DNA from: Methyloceanibacter methanicus
GTDB taxonomy: Bacteria > Pseudomonadota > Alphaproteobacteria > Rhizobiales > Methyloligellaceae
Direction: 5' to 3'
Length of the DNA stretch: 64,000 nt
NCBI RefSeq assembly: GCF_001723285.1
Contig: NZ_LPWG01000002.1
Location: 1-64,000 of the forward strand
Position 1 is the stretch's first letter. Each line of letters begins with the position of its first letter. Both the position numbers and the translations under genes were made by a program. The notes under the pieces were generated by a model that worked only from the letters and a program-made list of their open reading frames with translations, was not told the origin of the DNA and searched no databases. This document shows, in pieces, positions 43,602-51,564 of this stretch.

Positions 43602-43617
43602 TGGCGGAGAGAGAGGG
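43602..43617 (+). repeat. attR core, tRNA 3' end
   Basis: tggcggagagagaggg, the second copy of the 16-bp direct repeat. It contains the CCA end and acceptor stem of tRNA-Ser, so insertion leaves the tRNA functional. Confidence 0.85.
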
Positions 43618-43691
43618 ATTCGAACCCTCGAGACGGTTACCCGCCTACACGCGTTCCAGGCGTGCGCCTTCGACCACTCGGCCATCTCTCC
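43602..43691 (-). tRNA. tRNA-Ser (anticodon GGA)
   Basis: Read on the minus strand. The acceptor stem GGAGAGA pairs with TCTCTCC, followed by G and an encoded CCA. The anticodon arm CACGC-CTGGAAC-GCGTG gives anticodon GGA. There is a long variable arm of class II type and T-arm GAGGG-TTCGAAT-CCCTC. It is complete and is the integration site of the element. Confidence 0.95.
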
Positions 43692-43865
43692 ATCAGGGCG
43701 CTGAAAGCGAAGCGCCGCACTATAGCGAAGCGCGTTTTCCGTTCAAGCGAGCGAATAGGGCTTTCGGTCCCCAAATCGCAAGCGCTTGTTCGGGCCATTT
43801 GAACCCGATAGACGGATCGCGTATCTAAGCGGAAACGTCCTTACGCTTCTGGAGCGGTGACGCCC

Positions 43866-44183
43866 ATGCGCTTTGTCTTGCGAACACTCGGGATCTGGCT
43901 GCTTCTGCTGGCCATGGTGGCCGCCGTCGTCGACGCCACGAAGAGCCTCGCGGGCGGCGGGGCCTGGGCTGTCACGCCGCTCGGCGAACAATGGCGCCAG
44001 CTCTTTCCGGAAATGCTCGACGGGTTCCGGCAATGGGTGATCGGCACCGTGGGCGAATGGCTTTGGGACCCGATCCTGCTGTCGGTCCTTGCGGCCCCGA
44101 CCTGGGTCGTGTTCGGCATCCTGGGCGTGTTCCTCTATTGGCTGGGGCAGAAGCGCAAAGAGGTCGAGGTCTTCATCAACTAG
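43866..44183 (+). CDS. Small membrane protein of unknown function
   Basis: A 105-aa protein with two hydrophobic segments: FVLRTLGIWLLLLAMVAAVV and, near the C-terminus, VLAAPTWVVFGILGVFLYWL. They are joined by a Trp-rich amphipathic region (AWAVTPLGEQWRQLFPEML, then IGTVGEWLWDP). The tail is basic (GQKRKEVEVFIN). No named family; such proteins occur in Hyphomicrobiales. The ATG at 43866 follows ggag at about 10 bp; a GTG at 43857 is the alternative. Confidence 0.65.
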   Translation: MRFVLRTLGIWLLLLAMVAAVVDATKSLAGGGAWAVTPLGEQWRQLFPEMLDGFRQWVIGTVGEWLWDPILLSVLAAPTWVVFGILGVFLYWLGQKRKEVEVFIN

Positions 44184-44236
44184 CCCTAGCGCGGATGTGA
44201 TGGGCACCCGCGCTGAAATCGCCCCGAGGAGCCCCC

Positions 44237-44893
<657 letters not shown>

Positions 44894-44935
44894 CCCGACA
44901 GCGTTCCAAGCGCGCGATGCGCAAAGTCGGGAGCC

Positions 44936-44995
44936 GTCATCCCGAGGTGCCCGGCGCGTGCTTCGAGGCGCGCTTCGCGCACACCTCAGCATGAC
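44936..44995. repeat. REP-like extragenic palindrome
   Basis: The ends GTCATcccGAGGTG and CACCTCagcATGAC are complementary, with an inner GC-rich hairpin (gcgcgtgcttcgaggcgcgc). This is the pattern of the dispersed extragenic palindromes common in Hyphomicrobiales. It lies between the convergent msrA and trpS genes and could also attenuate both transcripts. Confidence 0.65.
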
Positions 44996-45040
44996 GCTCC
45001 GGGCCTCGAAGGACGACGACCGGCGCCCCGGCCCGCCGCG

Positions 45041-46099
45041 CTAGCTCCGGATGAAGCCGACAATGTCCTTGGTCTTGGCGAGGATCGGATCGGCCACGTC
45101 GTGGGCGCGGCGCGCACCGTCGGCCAGAATACGGTCGATCTCGACGGGGTCCGACAGCAGCCGGCGCATCTCATCGCCGATGGGCGTGAGCTTCTCGGTG
45201 GCGAGCTCCACCAGCGCGCCCTTGAAGGCCGAGAACTCTCCGCCGCCGTAATCGGCCAGCACCGCGTCTTTGCCGATGCCGGCCAGCGCCGCGTAGATGC
45301 CGACGAGATTATCGGCCTCGGGGCGCGTCTCCAGCCCTTCCACTTCGGATGGCAACGGCTCCGGATCGGTCTTCGCCTTCCTGATCTTCTTGGCGATCGT
45401 GTCCTCATCGTCCGTCATGTTGATCCGGCTGAGATCGGACGGGTCGGACTTCGACATTTTCTTGGTGCCGTCGCGGAAGCTCATCACGCGGGTGGCGGGG
45501 CCTGCGATCAGCGGCTCGGGCAAGGGGAAGAAGCCGTCCGGATAGCCTGCGCGTTCGATGGTCTTGGCGAAATCGTTGTTGAACTTCTGCGCGATGTCGC
45601 GGGCGAGCTCGATATGCTGCTTCTGGTCCTCGCCCACGGGGACGTGCGTGGCGTGATACAGCAGCGCGTCCGCGGCCATGAGATTGGGATAGACGTAGAG
45701 CCCGGCGGAGGCCTTCTCGCGATCCTTGCCCGCTTTCTCCTTGAACTGGGTCATGCGATTGAGCCAGCCGATCCGGGCGACGCAGTTCAGAATCCAGGCA
45801 AGTTCGGCGTGGCCCGACACCTGGCTCTGGTTGAAGATCGCGCTTGCGCGTGGGATCGATCCCGCGGCGATATAGGCGGCCGTCACTTCCCGCGTGTTGT
45901 GGGTCAGCTCATCCGGATCCTGAAACACCGTGATGGCGTGCAGATCCACCACGCAGAACAGGCATTCGTGGTCCGCCTGCATCTCCACGAAGCGCTTGAT
46001 GGCGCCGAGATAATTCCCGAGATGGAGATTGCCCGTCGGCTGGACTCCGGAGAAAACGCGGGTCTTGTGTCTTGGTGTGTCTTGCGGTGTTTCTTGCAT
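45041..46099 (-). CDS. trpS: Tryptophanyl-tRNA synthetase
   Basis: A 352-aa class Ic synthetase charging tRNA-Trp. The HIGH-like motif is [19 protein letters not shown], and KMSKS is present as [18 protein letters not shown]. The Rossmann core is complete. The N-terminal residues [20 protein letters not shown] are usual. First gene after the convergent msrA; the CitE-like gene lies upstream in the same direction. In many Hyphomicrobiales trpS follows murJ directly; here the CitE-like gene stands between them. Confidence 0.95.
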   Translation of the reverse strand: MQETPQDTPRHKTRVFSGVQPTGNLHLGNYLGAIKRFVEMQADHECLFCVVDLHAITVFQDPDELTHNTREVTAAYIAAGSIPRASAIFNQSQVSGHAELAWILNCVARIGWLNRMTQFKEKAGKDREKASAGLYVYPNLMAADALLYHATHVPVGEDQKQHIELARDIAQKFNNDFAKTIERAGYPDGFFPLPEPLIAGPATRVMSFRDGTKKMSKSDPSDLSRINMTDDEDTIAKKIRKAKTDPEPLPSEVEGLETRPEADNLVGIYAALAGIGKDAVLADYGGGEFSAFKGALVELATEKLTPIGDEMRRLLSDPVEIDRILADGARRAHDVADPILAKTKDIVGFIRS

Positions 46100-46169
46100 G
46101 TCCTCGCCCTAAACCACGCGGGGTTATGGCTCGCGGCAGGCGCACACGCAAGACCGGCGTGTGCCGGTT

Positions 46170-47060
46170 CTAACCGGCGGAGGCTTCCAAGTCCCGGATC
46201 TGATCGGCGATCTCGACCACGCGCTGGGCCATGGCGAAATGCAGCCGCTCCACCATGTGGCCCTCGACGACAATGACGCCCTTCTTCTGGTTTTCCGGCA
46301 GGCCGAACGCGTCGATGACCTTGCGCGACCACTCGACCTCCTCGGCGCTGGGCGAGAATATCTCGTTACAGGGGCCTACTTGCGCCGGGTGGATCAGCGT
46401 CTTGCCGTCCATACCTAGAATGCGGCCCTTCTCGCACTCGTCGCGGAACCCCTCGACGTCGCGGAAGTCGTTGTAGACGCCATCGATGATGTCGAGCCGG
46501 TAGGCGCGCGCGGCGGCAAGCGTCATGGCGAGCCAGGGCACCACGGCGAAGCGGTCGTGCAGCGCGCGGGCGCGGCTTTCCTTGATGAGGTCGTTGGTGC
46601 CCATGACGAGGCAATCGAGCCGGTTGTCGTCATAGACGGCCCGTGCGGAAATGGTGCGGGCATTGAGGATCGCCATGGGCGTTTCCATCATGGCCCAGAG
46701 CCGGACCTTCTTGGGCGCGTGCACGCTCTGCAGCAGCTTGGCGGCCGAGATGATATCGCCGGAGTGAATGACCTTCGGGATGAGGATCGCGTCCGGCGCG
46801 GCCTCGCAGGCGGCGATGATGTCCGCCGCGCCCCAAGGCGTCTCCAGCGCGTTGACCCGGACCACGACCTCGCGGCCGCCATAGCCCCCGTCGGCCACCG
46901 CCGCGCAGACCTGCTCCCGGGCCGTAACCTTGTCGTCGGGCGCGACGGCGTCTTCGAGATCGAAGATCAGCGCGTCGGCAGGGATGGTCTTGGCTTTTTC
47001 CAGGGCCCTTGTGTTGGACCCCGGCATATAAAGCACGCTGCGGCGCGGACGACCTGCCAT
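46170..47060 (-). CDS. HpcH/HpaI aldolase / CitE-like CoA-ester lyase
   Basis: A 296-aa TIM-barrel enzyme of the citrate lyase beta family (malyl-, citramalyl- and similar CoA lyases). It opens RRSVLYMPGSNTRALEKAKT, then DALIFDLEDAVAPDDK. The metal-binding residues are in VRLWAMMETPMAI (Glu) and the later IIDGVYNDFRDVEGF (Asp); the C-terminal lid is in GMDGKTLIHPAQVGPCNEIF. The true substrate (malyl-CoA for the serine cycle, or another) cannot be told. The start at 47060 has a G-rich ribosome site. A larger frame running to 48281 is a shadow of murJ. Confidence 0.87.
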   Translation of the reverse strand: MAGRPRRSVLYMPGSNTRALEKAKTIPADALIFDLEDAVAPDDKVTAREQVCAAVADGGYGGREVVVRVNALETPWGAADIIAACEAAPDAILIPKVIHSGDIISAAKLLQSVHAPKKVRLWAMMETPMAILNARTISARAVYDDNRLDCLVMGTNDLIKESRARALHDRFAVVPWLAMTLAAARAYRLDIIDGVYNDFRDVEGFRDECEKGRILGMDGKTLIHPAQVGPCNEIFSPSAEEVEWSRKVIDAFGLPENQKKGVIVVEGHMVERLHFAMAQRVVEIADQIRDLEASAG

Positions 47061-47146
47061 TCGATACCCCCCATGTGGTTGCAGTCCGATATTGCACTGC
47101 AACATAGTGGTGGCGCAACAGGGGGAACGCCGTTCCTTGGTCGAAT

Positions 47147-48706
47147 TCAGCGGCCTAGAAGATCCTTGACGAGGGTGCGGGGCTTCACGGCGCCCGTGAC
47201 GGTCCCCACGGCGAAGTAGAGCACAAGGCCGACGGCAATCAATGCGGCGAGGGCGGCAACCTGCGCGAGGAGCCCATAGGCCGGATCGAAATAGGACCGC
47301 AATGCGCCGGCGATCCACCAAAGGCCAAGCCCCATGGCCACGCTGGCGAGGACGATGCCGCGGAAGGCCCGCCGGAACTTGTCGTCCAGGATGAATTCGC
47401 CACGTTTGCGTAAGGCGAAGGCCAGGAGCGCCACGTTGATCCAGCCCACGAGGCTCGTGGCCATGGCGATGCCCGGCGGCCCAACGAGGACGAAGAGCAG
47501 CGGGCTCAACACCGCGTTGCCCACGAGCGCCGAGCGCGAATAGAACATCGGCGTCTTGGTGTCTTCGCGCGCGAAGAAGCTCGGCTGCAAGACCTTGACC
47601 ACCACATAGGCGGGCAGGCCGAACGAAAGCGCGGCGAGCATGGCGGCCGAGGCCCGGGCATCCGTGGTCGTAAAGGCGCCCCGTTCGAACAGGACGCGCA
47701 TGATCGGCTCCGCGCAGAAGAACAGCGCCACCGCGGCAGGCACGGTCATCAGCAGCGAGAATTCCAGCGCGCGATTCTCGCTTTCGACGACCGCTTCGGC
47801 ATCGCCGCTCCGCAGCTTGTGGCTGAGATCGGGGAGCAGCACCACGCCGACAGCCACGCCAATCAGGCCGAGCGGAAGCTGGAAGATGCGGTCGGCATAG
47901 TAGAGCCACGACACCACGCGATCTTCGAGACTGGCGACGATGGTGGCGATGACGATGGCGATTTGCGCGACGCCGCCCGCGATGACCCCCGGGATCGCTA
48001 AGTGAACCAGCCGCTTCATGTCGGCGTTCCACCGGGGCCGTTCCAGCTTGAGCCGAAGACCGGTCCGGACCGCGGCAAACACGACAATGGCGACCTGCAG
48101 CAGTCCGGAGACGGCAACGCCCCAGGCCATGGCCACGCCGGCGACATGGTGTTCGCCGTGCCCTGTGGCGATGAGGCCGAGCAGCACGGCGATGAGCACG
48201 AAATTCAAAATGCTCGGGGCGAAGGCGGCAGCCGCGAATTTGCCGAGCGTGTTGAGAAGGCCCGTATAGAGCGCGACCCACGACATGAAGAGGAGGTACG
48301 GCATCGCGATCCGCACCAGCAGGACCGTGAGGCGAAACTTGTCCGCATCGTCCGAGAACCCGGGCGCCAGAAGCATGACAAGCCAGGGTGCCGCGATCTC
48401 CGCCAGCACGACGAAGGCGACCAGGATGGCCGTGAGGCCCGCCAGTGCCCGGGCCGCATAGGTCTTCGCGGCCTCTTCCCCGGCTTCATGCAGCTTCTTG
48501 GTGTAGAGGGGAATGAAGGCGGCGTTGAACGCCCCTTCCGCGAAGATGCGGCGAAACATGTTGGGCACGCGGAGCGCGACGAAGAAGGCGTCCGAGATGG
48601 CGGACGCGCCGAGCACGGCCGCGATCAAGATGTCCCGGACGAAGCCGAGCAGACGGCTGATGACGGTCATACCGCCGACAGTGGCAAACCCGCGATAGAG
48701 CTTCAT
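47147..48706 (-). CDS. murJ: Lipid II flippase MurJ (MviN)
   Basis: A 519-aa MOP-superfamily flippase with about fourteen TM segments, essential for moving lipid II. Landmarks are KLYRGFATVGGMTVISRLLG, then FVRDILIAAVLGASAISDAF, and FVALRVPNMFRRIFAEGAFN. The final TMs are a normal length. It lies 50 bp from glnD on the same strand and is probably in one operon with it (mutS-glnD-murJ). A weak ribosome site precedes the ATG. Confidence 0.95.
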   Translation of the reverse strand: MKLYRGFATVGGMTVISRLLGFVRDILIAAVLGASAISDAFFVALRVPNMFRRIFAEGAFNAAFIPLYTKKLHEAGEEAAKTYAARALAGLTAILVAFVVLAEIAAPWLVMLLAPGFSDDADKFRLTVLLVRIAMPYLLFMSWVALYTGLLNTLGKFAAAAFAPSILNFVLIAVLLGLIATGHGEHHVAGVAMAWGVAVSGLLQVAIVVFAAVRTGLRLKLERPRWNADMKRLVHLAIPGVIAGGVAQIAIVIATIVASLEDRVVSWLYYADRIFQLPLGLIGVAVGVVLLPDLSHKLRSGDAEAVVESENRALEFSLLMTVPAAVALFFCAEPIMRVLFERGAFTTTDARASAAMLAALSFGLPAYVVVKVLQPSFFAREDTKTPMFYSRSALVGNAVLSPLLFVLVGPPGIAMATSLVGWINVALLAFALRKRGEFILDDKFRRAFRGIVLASVAMGLGLWWIAGALRSYFDPAYGLLAQVAALAALIAVGLVLYFAVGTVTGAVKPRTLVKDLLGR

Positions 48707-48756
48707 GGGTGCTGCGCCATCGGGATAGGCGGCTTACGAGCGGGTGGCGCCCAGGA

Positions 48757-51537
48757 TCACGAGAGCTCCAATTCCGGCTCTTGCGTTTCCATGAGCACGC
48801 GGGTCAAACGCTCCCGGATCAAAGACTCGCGGCTGGAGCTCCTGACTTTCTTGCCGGTGAGATCGGTCACGTAGAACACGTCCACGGCCTTCTCGCCGAA
48901 GGTCGCGATATGCGCGGAGGCGATGTCGAGATTGAGGTTCGATATTTCGCGGGTGACTTCGTAGAGCAGGCCGGGCCGGTCGAGCGCGTTGATCTCGATG
49001 ACCGTCAGTGCATCGGAGATCGTGTTGTCGATAATGACCTGGGGCTCGACGGAGAAGGCGGAGAGGCGCGAGGCGCCGATGACCTTGGCCTTGATCACGT
49101 CAACCACATCGGTTTCGCCCTTGAGCATGCGCTCGATCGATGTCGCGATCTTGCGCGCGCGCCGCTTTTCGTCTTCGGCGTGGTCGAACTCGCGCTCGAG
49201 GTGGATCGTGTCGAGCGCCATGCCGTCGCGGGTGGTCGAAATCTGTGCGTCGGCGATATTCGCGCCGGCCCCCGTACACGCGCCCGCCACCATCGCAAGC
49301 AGCCAGGGATGGTTCGGCGCGAACAGCGTGAGTTGCGTGACGCCGCGGAACGCATCGGTCGAAATATTCGTGACGACGATGCTGTTCTGCTCTTCGGCCT
49401 CGCGCAACAACCGCGCATGCTCGGCAATGACATCGAGATCGGTACGCAGCCAATAGGCCGGGTAGTGCCGGTCGATAAACCGGTTGAGATCCTTCTCCGG
49501 CCAATCGGCCAGGCGCTCGCGCAGTTCGTTCTGCGCGCGCCGCAGGCGCTGCGACCGCGTGAGTTCGGTGTGGCCGCCGCCCAGCAACGGCTCGGTCTCG
49601 TAGTAGAGAGTTCGCAAGAGCTGCCCCTTCCACCCGGTCCAAGTGCCCGGCCCGACCGCGCAAATGTCGCAGACCGTCAGGAGCAGGAGCAGCTTGAGCC
49701 GCTCCCGGCTTTGCACGATCTCCGCAAAGTCCCGAATGGTCTTCGGATCGTTGAGGTCGCGGCTTTGCGCGAACAGGCTCATGGTGAGGTGTTGCTCGAT
49801 CAGCCAGGACACCGTCTCGGTTTCGGATGGCGTGAGCCCCAGGCGCGGACAAAGCTCCCGGGCAATTCGCGCGCCCGCGATGGAGTGATCCTCGTCACGC
49901 CCCTTGGCCACGTCGTGCAGCAGCGCCGCGACGTAGAGCGCGCGGCGATTGTCGATCGTGTTAAGGATCTCGTTCGCGAGCGGGTGTTCGGCCGCGTGCT
50001 TCCCGCGCTCGATGGCATCGAGATGGCCTACCGTGCGGACCAGATGCTCGTTCACCGTGAAGTGGTGATACATGTTGAACTGCATCATCGACACCACGCG
50101 GCCCCACTCGGGGATGAACCGCCCGAGCACGCCGGCCTCGGTCATTTTGCGCAGCGCGGCCTCCGGATCGCGTGCCGACGTCAGCAGTTTCAGGAACAAT
50201 TTGTTGGCGGTCGGATCCTGGCGCAGATCTTCGTCGATGAGACTGAAATTCGCGCGGATCAGGCGCAGCACTTCGGGCGACAGCGCGGCCTGACTTTCGT
50301 CGGCCACGACGAACAGGCGAATGAAGTTGACCGGATCGGTCTTGAACGCGTCCTTGGAGACGGTGGAGATTCGGCCGTTCTCGATCCGGAAATCGGAGGT
50401 ACGGCGCAGCTTGGCGCGCCGGCGCCAGTCGAACGGCGCCAGGAGCGCATCGAGCGAGGGCACGGATTTCAGTTGCTTCAACTCCAGCGCGGTACAAACG
50501 ATCCGCGTCAACTGACCGACCTCCAGCGCGACCATGAAGTAGTGCTTCATGAACCGCTCGACACCGCTGAGCCCCGCATGGGCGCGGTAGCCGAGCCGTT
50601 CCGCCATGGCCCGTTGCAGATCGAAACTCAGCCGGTCTTCCTCCCGGCCGGTGAGAAAATGCAGGTGACACCGGACCGTCCACAGGAAGAACTCGCAGCG
50701 GCGGAAGCTGGCATATTCACCGGGCGTGAACACGCCGGCATCGACGAACTCGTCCTCGGCCTGGTCGGGATAGACGTGCTTGGCGAGCCAATGCAGCGTG
50801 TGCAGGTCGCGCAGGCCACCAGTGCCTTCCTTGATGTTCGGCTCCACGAGATAACGCGAGGCGCCCGCACGCGAATGACGCGCATGCTGCTCGGCAAGCT
50901 TCGCTTCGATGAAGGCGCGCGCGTCCACATCGAGCACCTCGCGCCGGAACCGATGGAGAAACTCGGCAAAGAGCTTTTCGTCGCCGAGGATCAGCCGCGC
51001 GTCGAGCAGCGCGGTGCGGATGGTCATGTCGGCCCGGCTCAGCCGCAAGCACTGGCTGATCGTGCGCGCCGCGTGCCCCACCGTGAAGCCAAGGTCCCAC
51101 AGGAGATAGAGGATGTACTCCGCGACGCTCTCGCCCCAGGCGGTCTGCTTGTAGGGCAGCAGGAACAGCAGGTCGATGTCCGAGCCCGGTGCCAGCAACC
51201 CCCGTCCGTAACCGCCTTGCGCCACAACGGCCATGCGTTCCGACGTGGAGGGATTCTCGGCCCTATAGACGTGCTCCGTGGTGAAGTCGTAGGCGAGGCG
51301 AATCAATTCGTCCTGGAACGCCGACAGGCCGGCGGCGCAAGCGCGCCCGTCCCCGTCGTCTTCCAGCTGCGCCTTGGCAAAGGCTCGCGCCTGATCGACG
51401 TAAGGCTTCAGGAACTCGACCAGCGCCGCGCGCATTTGCGTGTCTTGGCCCGCATGGGCCCGCGCAACCTCGGCGGTTTGTTCGCGCAATGAGTCGAAGT
51501 CGAAATAGGGAGGCTGTTTGATGACCGCTTGATCCAT
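48757..51537 (-). CDS. glnD: [Protein-PII] uridylyltransferase / uridylyl-removing enzyme
   Basis: A 926-aa bifunctional nitrogen sensor. The nucleotidyltransferase site is VVAQGGYGRGLLAPGSDIDL, with the DxD motif. A GlnD-type linker is followed by the HD hydrolase in AALLHDVAKGRDEDHS. Two ACT domains for glutamine sensing close the protein (TLFAPNHPWLLAMVAGACTG and EINALDRPGLLYEVTREISN). It controls PII proteins and hence GlnE and NtrC. I chose MDQAVIKQPPYFDFDS at 51537; a start six codons earlier is possible. It follows mutS by 27 bp. Confidence 0.95.
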   Translation of the reverse strand: MDQAVIKQPPYFDFDSLREQTAEVARAHAGQDTQMRAALVEFLKPYVDQARAFAKAQLEDDGDGRACAAGLSAFQDELIRLAYDFTTEHVYRAENPSTSERMAVVAQGGYGRGLLAPGSDIDLLFLLPYKQTAWGESVAEYILYLLWDLGFTVGHAARTISQCLRLSRADMTIRTALLDARLILGDEKLFAEFLHRFRREVLDVDARAFIEAKLAEQHARHSRAGASRYLVEPNIKEGTGGLRDLHTLHWLAKHVYPDQAEDEFVDAGVFTPGEYASFRRCEFFLWTVRCHLHFLTGREEDRLSFDLQRAMAERLGYRAHAGLSGVERFMKHYFMVALEVGQLTRIVCTALELKQLKSVPSLDALLAPFDWRRRAKLRRTSDFRIENGRISTVSKDAFKTDPVNFIRLFVVADESQAALSPEVLRLIRANFSLIDEDLRQDPTANKLFLKLLTSARDPEAALRKMTEAGVLGRFIPEWGRVVSMMQFNMYHHFTVNEHLVRTVGHLDAIERGKHAAEHPLANEILNTIDNRRALYVAALLHDVAKGRDEDHSIAGARIARELCPRLGLTPSETETVSWLIEQHLTMSLFAQSRDLNDPKTIRDFAEIVQSRERLKLLLLLTVCDICAVGPGTWTGWKGQLLRTLYYETEPLLGGGHTELTRSQRLRRAQNELRERLADWPEKDLNRFIDRHYPAYWLRTDLDVIAEHARLLREAEEQNSIVVTNISTDAFRGVTQLTLFAPNHPWLLAMVAGACTGAGANIADAQISTTRDGMALDTIHLEREFDHAEDEKRRARKIATSIERMLKGETDVVDVIKAKVIGASRLSAFSVEPQVIIDNTISDALTVIEINALDRPGLLYEVTREISNLNLDIASAHIATFGEKAVDVFYVTDLTGKKVRSSSRESLIRERLTRVLMETQEPELELS

Positions 51538-51564
51538 TGGAGCCGACCTTAGCACATCCGTCCG

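Larger units (their letters stand above)
33174..43617. mobile_element. 10.4-kb integrated phage-satellite-like element in tRNA-Ser(GGA)
   Basis: Bounded by identical 16-bp repeats (tggcggagagagaggg) at 33174-33189 and 43602-43617, the right one being the 3' end of an intact tRNA-Ser. Content from left to right: two small ORFs, a long non-coding stretch, two or three small ORFs, large terminase, HNH nuclease, major capsid, prohead protease, connector-like protein and portal. Then come a terminator, a promoter, a regulator, an HTH protein, a small conserved ORF and the tyrosine integrase. Tail, tape-measure, lysis and replication genes are absent. This is more a capsid-forming satellite (cf-PICI-like) than a complete prophage, though a deleted prophage cannot be excluded. 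All genes read rightward, toward the tRNA. Confidence 0.8.

Noticed and set aside
33174..43617. Element as a CRISPR, toxin-antitoxin or anti-phage defence island
   Set aside because: No CRISPR repeats, Cas, restriction-modification, abortive-infection or toxin genes are recognisable; the cargo is head-forming and regulatory.
33174..43617. Element as a gene transfer agent
   Set aside because: GTA clusters carry tail and baseplate genes and lack an integrase with att repeats; this element has the opposite.
48709..51492. 927-codon plus-strand frame over glnD
   Set aside because: Antisense shadow; glnD has all catalytic and ACT motifs.
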